5,926 nt of DNA, taken from positions 1 through 5,926 of the forward strand of contig CAIMMA010000593.1 of the NCBI GenBank assembly GCA_903842475.1. Direction: 5' to 3'. The notes beneath the pieces are model-generated. The model did no database searches. It was not told where the DNA came from and saw only the letters and a program-made list of their open reading frames with translations. The position numbers and the translations under genes were made by a program. This DNA is from an uncultured bacterium (lineage in GTDB: Bacteria; Desulfobacterota; Desulfobulbia; Desulfobulbales; Desulfobulbaceae). How positions within the stretch are numbered: position 1 is the first letter of the stretch; every line of letters begins with the position of its first letter. Positions 1 to 5,278 of this stretch are shown here, one piece after another.

Positions 1-81
1 GCTGGCAAGTGTCCTGGCGATAGCTAAACCGATGCCGCGTGAGGCCCCGAGCACCAATCCTGTTGTTCCGGCAATATTCAT
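1..81 (-). CDS. Short-chain dehydrogenase/reductase, N-terminal fragment (cut by window edge)
   Basis: Read on the minus strand from the ATG at 81-79, the sequence is open to base 1 and gives 27 residues beginning MNIAGTTGLVLGASRGIG. This is the first beta strand and glycine-rich loop of an NAD(P)-binding Rossmann fold. G12, G16 and G18 fit the SDR pattern TGxxxGxG, and the usual Thr before the first Gly is Leu here (LGASRGIG), a common variant. The following LAIARTLAS matches the first SDR helix. A strong purine-rich ribosome binding site (GGAGGGGAG, bases 95-87) supports the start. SDRs are cytoplasmic oxidoreductases with very varied substrates, and the substrate-binding part and the YxxxK catalytic motif lie outside the window, so the reaction cannot be named. 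The gene is divergent from the M16 peptidase gene, with 76 bp between the two starts. Confidence 0.85.
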   Translation of the reverse strand, partial: MNIAGTTGLVLGASRGIGLAIARTLAS

Positions 82-82
82 C

Positions 83-111
83 TTGTCTCCCCTCCGTACA
101 CACACTATAGT
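83..111 (+). promoter_or_regulatory. Candidate sigma-70 promoter for the M16 peptidase gene
   Basis: TTGTCT at 83-88 matches the -35 consensus at 4 of 6 positions, and TATAGT at 106-111 matches the -10 consensus at 5 of 6. They are 17 bp apart, the optimal spacing. Transcription would begin near 118, giving a leader of about 40 nt that carries the ribosome binding site AAAGG at 146-150. The -35 lies over the translation-initiation region of the divergent SDR gene. This is prediction from consensus only. Confidence 0.5.
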
Positions 112-132
112 TTGCGAACTATTCTTAGTTTC
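104..132 (-). promoter_or_regulatory. Candidate -10 box for the divergent SDR gene
   Basis: ACTATAGT at 104-111 is its own reverse complement, so the minus strand also reads TATAGT (109-104), placed to start transcription near 97 and give a short leader before the SDR start at 81. The -35 hexamer is poor: GAAACT at 132-127 for 17-bp spacing. The two divergent promoters would therefore overlap face to face. This is weaker than the plus-strand promoter. Confidence 0.3.
107..122. promoter_or_regulatory. Operator-like dyad ATAGTT-N4-AACTAT
   Basis: Bases 107-112 (ATAGTT) and 117-122 (AACTAT) are perfect 6-bp inverted repeats around TGCG. A further TAGTTT half-site at 126-131 repeats the one at 108-113, 18 bp downstream in the same orientation. 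The dyad overlaps the predicted -10 boxes of both divergent genes and the predicted start of peptidase transcription, the usual position for a repressor site. Its size and form suit a dimeric winged-helix or TetR-type regulator, but no regulator gene is visible in the window and the family cannot be assigned. Confidence 0.45.
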
Positions 133-157
133 ATACACCAATCCTAAAGGTTCGACA

Positions 158-3037
158 ATGAAGCATATCTTCGCCCGGTCCTCATCGGTTTTCTTTGCTT
201 TCCTGTTCTCCTCTTTTTTGCTGCTGCTCGCGGAGGGCAACGTCCTCGGCGGCGATACGCCCGCCACGGTCCCGTCGGCTTGCCTCACTTCGGGCTGGCC
301 GCAGGACCAGAGCGATCTGCCGCCGGACCCCGCTCTGGTGTTCGGCCGCCTTGCCAACGGGCTGCGCTATGTGCTCATGGCCAACCATGAACCCAAAAAC
401 CGGGTAGCGCTGCACCTCTACATCCAGGCCGGGTCGTTGCACGAAACCGAAGAACAGCGGGGCGCGGCCCATTTTCTTGAGCACATGCTGTTTAACGGCA
501 CCACCCATTACCCCCCGGGGACCCTGGTCGAATATTTCCAGCGGATCGGCATGGGGTTTGGCGGCGACACCAACGCCCACACCGGTTTCGACGAAACGGT
601 GTACAATCTGCTGCTGCCTTCGGGAGAGCCGAAGGTGCTGGAGGAGGGTTTCAAGGTGCTGGCGGATTACGCCAGGGGGGCCTTGCTGCTCGAACAGGAA
701 GTCGACCGGGAACGGGGCATCATCCTCTCGGAAAAAATGAGCCGCGATTCCGCAGCCAGCCGGGTGTCGAAAAAACAAATGCAGTTTGCTTTTTCCGGGA
801 CCCTGGTGGCCGAGCGCGATCCCATCGGCACGGACGAGGTGCTCAAGGCAGCCGACAGCAGGCTGCTCCGTTCCTATTACGATCGCTGGTACCGACCGGA
901 GAACATGATCGTGGTGGTGGTCGGCGACATGCAGCCTGAAGAAGCCGAAAAAATTCTCGGACAGCACTTTGCGGGCTTGAGCGGTGTGGGCTCGGTTGGC
1001 CGTTGTCCGGACTGGGGTGCGGTCCAGGAAGCGGAGACCAGGATTCTTTTCCTTCCTGAGCCGGAGCTCGGCTACACCGGTTTGACCTTGTCCACGGTGT
1101 ACAACTCACCGCCCGCTGCCGACACCCTGGCCAGGGAGGCGGACCAGCTCCGGCGGTATGTCGCGGTCGCCCTGCTCGCCAATCGCCTGGAAAAACTTGA
1201 GCAGAAGCCGGGCAGTCCGCTGGCCCAATCCAAGGCGCATGGCGGTATTTTTATGCAGCGTTTTGGCTACGCCTCCCTCAGTGCCCGGGTCGAAACCGAT
1301 AAGTGGCAGGAAGGGCTGACCATGTTGCAAGGTACCCTGGATCAGGCCCTGCAGGACGGTTTTAGCCAGACGGAGTTGGTGCGGGGCAAGCAGGAGGTGG
1401 CCGCCATACTGGAAAAGGAGGCGCTAACCGCAGCTTCGCGCGACAGCCGGAAGGTTGCCGAAGATATCATCCGCAAACTGGGCGATAATGAAGTGGTGCT
1501 GTCGCCGATCCAGGAAAAGGCCTTGTATGCGCCGATCCTGGAAAAGATGTCCCTGGCCGAGGTTAACGGAGCCCTCCGGCAAGTATGGAGCCGGCCCGGA
1601 AGGCTGGTTGAACTGGTGGGAGTTGTCGATCCGGCGCTGGTTAAAGGGCAGGCTGAAGAGCAAATCAGACAGGTGTACCTCGCCAATACCGCCAAACCGG
1701 TCACTCCCTGGGTGGAAGCACAGCGGGTACCGTTTCCCTATCTGGAGCCGCCTTCGGTATCAGGTGCAATCATCGAACAGGTCAGCCACCAGGATATCGG
1801 GGTGGAAAGCACCCTGTTTAAGGGCGGTGTACAGCTTAATTTTAAGCAGACCAATTTTCAGGCGAATCAAGTGCTGCTTTCCGTGCAGTTCGGCAAGGGG
1901 CGGCAGGTTGAGCCGGCCGATGGCCTGGCCTTGCTCTCCGAGGCGGTGGTTAAGGACAGCGGACTGGGAAAACTGACCCGCGAGCAGTTGGAGGAGGCCC
2001 TGGCCGGGACCAACGTAGTCCTGGATTTCCGGGTGGGACCGGAGAGTTTTTCTTTGAACGGTACCGGCCTGGGCAACGAACTCGAACTGCTGCTGCAGCT
2101 GGTGTACAGCCGACTCCATGATCCGGCATTTCGTCCCGAGGCGTTGCGTCGCAGCCGGGAAAATCTGCACAGGATGTATGAGCAGCTGGCCAGTTCGGTG
2201 GAAGGCATTCAGCAACTGCAAGGGGAACGGTTTCTGGCCGGTTCCAGCCGGGAATACGGCATGGCCGCCTGGGAGCAGGTAGAGCGGATCGGTCTGGAGC
2301 AGATCAGTGGCTGGCTGACGTCGATTTTTGCCCGGGAGCCCTTGGAGATCAATATTGTCGGCGATGTCGATCCGCAGGAGGCGTTGCGGCTGGTGACGAA
2401 ATATTTCGGCAACGAGCAGCGGCAAGCGGCACCTGCTCCTCCCATGGCGCCGATTGTCTTTCCCGCCGGCGCCGAACTGCGGCTGCCGGTGGCCAGTTCC
2501 ATAGATAAAGCGCTCCTGACCGTGGCCTGGCGGACCAGCGATTTCTGGGATATTGGCCGCACTCGACGGCTTAATCTCCTGGCCGCCGTCCTCGACGACC
2601 GGCTGCGGCTGAAAATCCGGGAGGAGCTGGGGGCGACGTATTCTCCGCATGTCGCGAGCCAGCCCAGTCGCGCCCATCTGGGCTTCGGTCTGTTTAAGAG
2701 CAGTCTGACCGTTGCCCCCGATCAGGCCCAAGCGCTTGCAAAAGTCATCAAAGGCGTGGCCGCGGATCTCGGCCGCAAGGGCGTCACCCGGGACGAACTG
2801 CTCAGGGCGCTGGAGCCGACCCTGACCTCGATCAAGGATATCAAACGTAATAATCGGTATTGGCTGGAAGCGGTGCTTAATCTTTCCGGTCGGCATCCGC
2901 AACAGCTCAAGTGGCCGCTGACCATCAGCGAGGGGTTTGCCGAGATCAAGGCGGAGGAATTGACCGCCTTGGCGGAGCAGTATCTGCAGGAATCCCGGGG
3001 GGCCACGGTGATCGTCGCTCCCGTCGCGGATAAGTGA
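158..3037 (+). CDS. Exported M16 family zinc metallopeptidase, PqqL-like, 959 aa
   Basis: A predicted periplasmic zinc endopeptidase of the insulinase/pitrilysin clan. I chose the ATG at 158 over the longer frame open from 32 because it has AAAGG at 146-150 and starts a clear signal peptide: basic MKHIFAR, then a hydrophobic core at about residues 11-24. The cleavage site is unclear. The N-terminal M16 domain (about 62-210) has the inverted zinc motif HFLEH (H105, E108 base, H109), with third ligand E185 in ERGIILSE, 76 residues after H109 as the family requires. The first M16_C domain follows (about 235-420, RWYRPENMIVVVVGD). The second half repeats the fold but reads LLSEA at 592-596 where HxxEH would be, so both histidines are lost. 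REELGATY (R821, Y828) is the substrate-contact motif of the C-terminal domain. Length and architecture match E. coli PqqL (about 930 aa), so it is a single-chain clam-shell enzyme degrading small peptides or unfolded segments. Substrate unknown. Confidence 0.93.
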   Translation: MKHIFARSSSVFFAFLFSSFLLLLAEGNVLGGDTPATVPSACLTSGWPQDQSDLPPDPALVFGRLANGLRYVLMANHEPKNRVALHLYIQAGSLHETEEQRGAAHFLEHMLFNGTTHYPPGTLVEYFQRIGMGFGGDTNAHTGFDETVYNLLLPSGEPKVLEEGFKVLADYARGALLLEQEVDRERGIILSEKMSRDSAASRVSKKQMQFAFSGTLVAERDPIGTDEVLKAADSRLLRSYYDRWYRPENMIVVVVGDMQPEEAEKILGQHFAGLSGVGSVGRCPDWGAVQEAETRILFLPEPELGYTGLTLSTVYNSPPAADTLAREADQLRRYVAVALLANRLEKLEQKPGSPLAQSKAHGGIFMQRFGYASLSARVETDKWQEGLTMLQGTLDQALQDGFSQTELVRGKQEVAAILEKEALTAASRDSRKVAEDIIRKLGDNEVVLSPIQEKALYAPILEKMSLAEVNGALRQVWSRPGRLVELVGVVDPALVKGQAEEQIRQVYLANTAKPVTPWVEAQRVPFPYLEPPSVSGAIIEQVSHQDIGVESTLFKGGVQLNFKQTNFQANQVLLSVQFGKGRQVEPADGLALLSEAVVKDSGLGKLTREQLEEALAGTNVVLDFRVGPESFSLNGTGLGNELELLLQLVYSRLHDPAFRPEALRRSRENLHRMYEQLASSVEGIQQLQGERFLAGSSREYGMAAWEQVERIGLEQISGWLTSIFAREPLEINIVGDVDPQEALRLVTKYFGNEQRQAAPAPPMAPIVFPAGAELRLPVASSIDKALLTVAWRTSDFWDIGRTRRLNLLAAVLDDRLRLKIREELGATYSPHVASQPSRAHLGFGLFKSSLTVAPDQAQALAKVIKGVAADLGRKGVTRDELLRALEPTLTSIKDIKRNNRYWLEAVLNLSGRHPQQLKWPLTISEGFAEIKAEELTALAEQYLQESRGATVIVAPVADK

Positions 3038-3049
3038 AGGCGAGGGTTC

Positions 3050-3076
3050 GGTCCGCTTGCCTCTGCTGAGCGGACC
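3050..3076. terminator. GC-rich hairpin between convergent genes, possible bidirectional terminator
   Basis: GGTCCGCT at 3050-3057 and AGCGGACC at 3069-3076 form a perfect 8-bp stem with an 11-nt loop, 13 bases after the peptidase stop and 26 bases beyond the usp stop on the other strand. It lies where the two convergent transcripts must end. Neither strand has a run of T after the stem, so it is not a textbook intrinsic terminator. It may act with Rho or as a 3' end stabiliser. Confidence 0.45.
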
Positions 3077-3102
3077 TCGGGACAAGGCGGGGCCGCAGGC
3101 CG

Positions 3103-4026
3103 CTATCCGGCCAGCCAGACGGCGATATTCTCTGCCTGATTCAGGGTCTTGTCGGAAACCCCTTTGATCAGTTCCTTGCTGCCGTCCCGGCGGCGACGAC
3201 CAATGACAATGGTGCCGCAGTTATGGTGCTTGGCCTGCCGCAGCAGATCGGCACTGATGTCCAGGTGCATCTGGGTCGGCAATTGGGTGATGCGGTGGCG
3301 GGCGATGCCGCTGTCGACCAGCAACTGGGCGTGGGCGAAGAACAGAAAGTTGTCGATGTCGAGATACTGGTCGCACCACGCTTTGCCCCATTGTTCATGG
3401 AAGGCCTCGGCTTTGGCCGGCTGCTGTTTGCCAAAGACGCTGTTGGAGTGATAGAGGCAGATTTGGACATCCTGGTGGTCCTTGAGGATAAAAGCCAGGT
3501 GATCCGCCGCCATCAGCGAGGCTGGATGGCTATGGACCGCAAGCAGGTAGCGGTTGGAAGTCACCACCCCGTCAACGATCCACAACGGCGTTTTGTGGCA
3601 TTTTTCGACCAGTTCCGCCGAGGTGCTGCCGAAAAACATGTTGCCCATGGCTCCCAAGCCGCGTCTGCCGATCAGCACGCTATCGTATTGGCCTCGTTGC
3701 GCTTCGTCGCGGATGGCGGCGCCGACTCCGGATGCTGTTTTCACATGGGTGGTGATTCGCTCCTTGGCAAAGCCATGACGGATCAGCCGTTCTTCCGCCT
3801 CTTTTAAGTGTCGGTTGGCCAGATGCGCCTGCTTCTCCGAGGCGGGTGACTGGGTGCGGTGCGGATCGACGTCAAACATCCAATCTTTTCCAGCACTTCC
3901 AGCCGCAGCCACGCTGAGCAGGTGGATATTGAGATTGCGATCCGACTTAAAGAGCGTTGCGAGATAATCAAGACTGTTGCCGCTGTATACAGAACCGTCA
4001 ACAGCAACCAGTACGGATTTTTCCAT
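3103..4026 (-). CDS. Tandem-domain universal stress protein (UspA family), 307 aa
   Basis: A cytoplasmic universal stress protein with two UspA domains in one chain. The ATG at 4026 is chosen over an in-frame ATG at 4164 because GAGGAG (4038-4033) sits 6 nt upstream and the protein then starts at the canonical first strand, MEKSVLVAVDGS, with D10 as the adenine-nucleotide contact. Domain 1 (about 1-155) carries an intact ATP-binding signature G-x2-G-x9-G-S/T: G120, G123, G133, S134. Domain 2 (about 157-307) starts NRYLLAVHSHP, so the acidic residue of the first strand is missing. Its signature is degraded: G276 is kept, the second Gly is R279, and G289 is followed by V290. Domain 1 probably binds ATP and domain 2 is probably structural. 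Such proteins are usually induced by starvation, oxidative or respiratory stress and lack a known enzymatic output. It lies downstream of, and in the same direction as, the Gate-protein gene, with 145 bp between. Confidence 0.93.
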   Translation of the reverse strand: MEKSVLVAVDGSVYSGNSLDYLATLFKSDRNLNIHLLSVAAAGSAGKDWMFDVDPHRTQSPASEKQAHLANRHLKEAEERLIRHGFAKERITTHVKTASGVGAAIRDEAQRGQYDSVLIGRRGLGAMGNMFFGSTSAELVEKCHKTPLWIVDGVVTSNRYLLAVHSHPASLMAADHLAFILKDHQDVQICLYHSNSVFGKQQPAKAEAFHEQWGKAWCDQYLDIDNFLFFAHAQLLVDSGIARHRITQLPTQMHLDISADLLRQAKHHNCGTIVIGRRRRDGSKELIKGVSDKTLNQAENIAVWLAG

Positions 4027-4045
4027 GTGTTTCTCCTCGGCTGAT

Positions 4046-4060
4046 GCGGGGGCGCCCCGC
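4046..4060 (-). promoter_or_regulatory. Hairpin in the usp leader, just upstream of the ribosome binding site
   Basis: GCGGGG (4046-4051) and CCCCGC (4055-4060) form a perfect 6-bp all-GC stem around a 3-nt loop. It ends 7 nt before the GAGGAG ribosome binding site of the usp gene. In the mRNA it would be a very stable small hairpin that leaves the binding site free. Its role, if any, is unknown. Confidence 0.35.
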
Positions 4061-4085
4061 TTGGGCTGCAATGGGTTGGCGTAAC

Positions 4086-4106
4086 GGCACAACCGATGGT
4101 TGTGCC
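4086..4106. repeat. Perfect 9-bp inverted repeat in the usp leader
   Basis: GGCACAACC (4086-4094) and GGTTGTGCC (4098-4106) are perfect inverted repeats separated by GAT. As RNA this is a tight hairpin with a 3-nt loop; as DNA it is a 21-bp near-palindrome suited to a dimeric regulator. No T-run follows on the minus strand, so it is not a terminator for the Gate gene. Its core AACC-N3-GGTT recurs at 4163-4173. Confidence 0.6.
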
Positions 4107-4162
4107 TCGGCCCTTCCCTGTCGACTCTTTTTTTCTGATCAATCAAGCCTGACGGCCGTCGC

Positions 4163-4173
4163 AACCAGTGGTT
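4163..4173. repeat. Second AACC-N3-GGTT dyad, at the end of the Gate gene
   Basis: AACC (4163-4166) and GGTT (4170-4173) flank AGT. The core and spacer length match the dyad centred at 4096, with 72 bp between centres. It overlaps the stop codon of the Gate-protein gene (4172-4174) and would lie just after the predicted transcription start of usp. A 4-bp arm alone is weak; the resemblance to the stronger copy is what makes it worth listing. Confidence 0.35.
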
Positions 4174-5140
4174 ACATAGTGATTATATAATACAAGATGG
4201 TGATGAATACTATGCTCAAGGCCCGAAAACTTTGGCTGAAAAAAATAAGTTCCGCCGCCAGAACCGGCTTGAAGATTCCTGCATAATAGGGATACTGATG
4301 GCGGATGGCGCGGATCGGGGAAGAAAGAATATTACCGATCAGCAGGACGATGACTATCTCCCGCACGCTCATCGAGCCGTTGGCCAGAAGCGCGCCGGCG
4401 GCCGCTAATCCGGCGGTGAATTCGGCGGCTACCTGAAAGGTGAGGATCGATATCGCCTGGGGCGAGAGCCAGGCGAGCCAGGAGAGATGCTGGGCCATGA
4501 ATCCTTCGGCGGCGGTGAAGAATCCCGCCTCGCTCAGATAGTAAAAAAAGATGTAGATCGGCACGGTATAGCTGACGATCTTACGAATTCGTCGTTTGAA
4601 CCGTTTGATGGTGTTGGTCAGGGCGCTGCGGAAAGGATGGGCCGGATCGGGGGGCATCTCGGCCTGCATCGCCTCGGTGTTGGCGGCCGGCAGCAGCAGT
4701 CGGCCCAGCAGGGTGATGAGCAGGGTGCGCAGGACGGCGGCGCTGACCGTCAAGCCGATGTAAATAAACGCGGCCCCCTTGATGATCGGGACCGCGATGA
4801 AAAAGGTGGTCGGCAGGTGGAGGAAATTGGCGGGCAGGCTGTTGAACAGATTGGCGAGGATCAGTTCCTTGCGGCTCATCTGCCCTTTGTCATACCCTTC
4901 GGCCAGCATGGTGTTCGCCGCCATCCCCGAGAAAAAGCAGAGGGAAAAGGCCGCCCCGGTCAGCGGCGAGAGATGGCCGAAACGGGTCAGTGGCCGGGCG
5001 ATCATCGCCATTTTTCTCGTCCAATTGAGCGATTCGATGAACAGCGCCGCCAGCAGACCGATGGCGAGAAAGATGAGCAGGCGCAGCAGCGGCCAGCCGA
5101 GGTGGAGCCAGAGGTGGGTGAGTGTTTCGTGTGATATCAT
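4172..5140 (-). CDS. Polytopic inner-membrane protein, nucleoside-recognition (Gate) family-like, 322 aa
   Basis: An integral membrane protein with roughly eight hydrophobic segments, at about residues 16-36, 57-75, 92-118, 124-150, 187-212, 219-252, 259-277 and 304-321. A charged cytoplasmic-type loop lies at 152-186 (arginine/lysine-rich FKRRIRK). The block FFSGMAANTMLAEGYDKG followed by MSRKELILANLFNSLP resembles the Gate (nucleoside recognition) domain also found in FeoB and SpmA/SpmB, and the overall length fits stand-alone prokaryotic Gate proteins of unknown substrate. A second copy of the block lies at 241-275. The ATG at 5140 begins MISHETLTHL; an in-frame ATG at 5233 would add 31 hydrophilic, proline-rich residues. 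Neither start has a good ribosome binding site, so 5140 is chosen on protein grounds and translation may be weak. A transport or channel role is inferred; the substrate is unknown. The family call is from pattern recognition only. Confidence 0.7.
   Translation of the reverse strand: MISHETLTHLWLHLGWPLLRLLIFLAIGLLAALFIESLNWTRKMAMIARPLTRFGHLSPLTGAAFSLCFFSGMAANTMLAEGYDKGQMSRKELILANLFNSLPANFLHLPTTFFIAVPIIKGAAFIYIGLTVSAAVLRTLLITLLGRLLLPAANTEAMQAEMPPDPAHPFRSALTNTIKRFKRRIRKIVSYTVPIYIFFYYLSEAGFFTAAEGFMAQHLSWLAWLSPQAISILTFQVAAEFTAGLAAAGALLANGSMSVREIVIVLLIGNILSSPIRAIRHQYPYYAGIFKPVLAAELIFFSQSFRALSIVFITILYYIITM
4182..4209 (-). promoter_or_regulatory. Candidate usp promoter inside the 3' end of the Gate gene
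   Basis: The minus strand reads a perfect TATAAT at 4187-4182, within the last codons of the upstream gene. The -35 is poor (TATTCA at 4209-4204, 3 of 6, 16-bp spacing), so an activator or alternative factor could be needed. Transcription would start near 4175 and give a leader of about 150 nt containing both strong hairpins. The AT-rich stretch also encodes the hydrophobic C-terminus YYIITM, which may explain the match by chance. Confidence 0.3.
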
Positions 5141-5278
5141 GGGGTACGAAGATAATGGATGGTCTTGTGGTACACGGGCATGCCGCCCGTCGGCACCGGG
5201 GAAGAACGCGCCGCGGGCCGGATGCCGTTGCATGAGGCTGCACTATATACCGGAAATACAAGAGAGCAAGGGGACACT
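5141..5278. promoter_or_regulatory. Divergent intergenic region between Gate gene and rtcB
   Basis: This 138-bp gap must hold promoters for both genes. The only AT-rich element is ACTATATA at 5242-5249, readable as TATAGT on the minus strand (5247-5242) or TATATA on the plus strand (5244-5249), so it could serve as a -10 for either gene. No convincing -35 hexamer lies at the right distance in either direction. ACGGGC (5174-5179) and GCCCGT (5185-5190) form a 6-bp inverted repeat 34 nt upstream of the Gate start. I found no GG-N10-GC pair of the sigma-54 type, so the sigma-54/RtcR control known for enterobacterial rtcBA is not evident here. Confidence 0.3.

Noticed and set aside
32..157. N-terminal extension of the M16 peptidase from the ATG at 32
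   Set aside because: It would run across the start of the divergent SDR gene and the promoter region and bury the signal peptide 42 residues inside the protein. The ATG at 158 has its own ribosome binding site.
1760..3085. Long minus-strand open frame (441 codons) opposite the M16 peptidase gene, and another at 182-967
   Set aside because: Both are antisense to a well-supported peptidase gene, and their translations are rich in Q, R, H, G and P with no recognisable fold. Such shadows are usual opposite GC-rich genes.
3223..3807. Plus-strand open frame of 194 codons within the usp region, and one of 215 codons at 4487-5134
   Set aside because: They are antisense to the usp and Gate-protein genes, whose products show family motifs and membrane segments. 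The antisense products look like composition artefacts.
4151..4160. GACGGCCGTC, a 10-bp perfect palindrome after the Gate stop codon, as an intrinsic terminator
   Set aside because: It has no loop and no T-run follows on the minus strand; the nearby homopolymer is A on that strand. It may be chance or part of the operator region.
4027..4164. 46-residue N-terminal extension of the Usp protein
   Set aside because: The extension is basic and low-complexity, has no good ribosome binding site, and would translate through the hairpins. The ATG at 4026 has GAGGAG and begins the canonical Usp strand.
5141..5278. Sigma-54 promoter for rtcB
   Set aside because: I checked for a GG-N10-GC pair on the plus strand and found none with a reasonable surrounding consensus.
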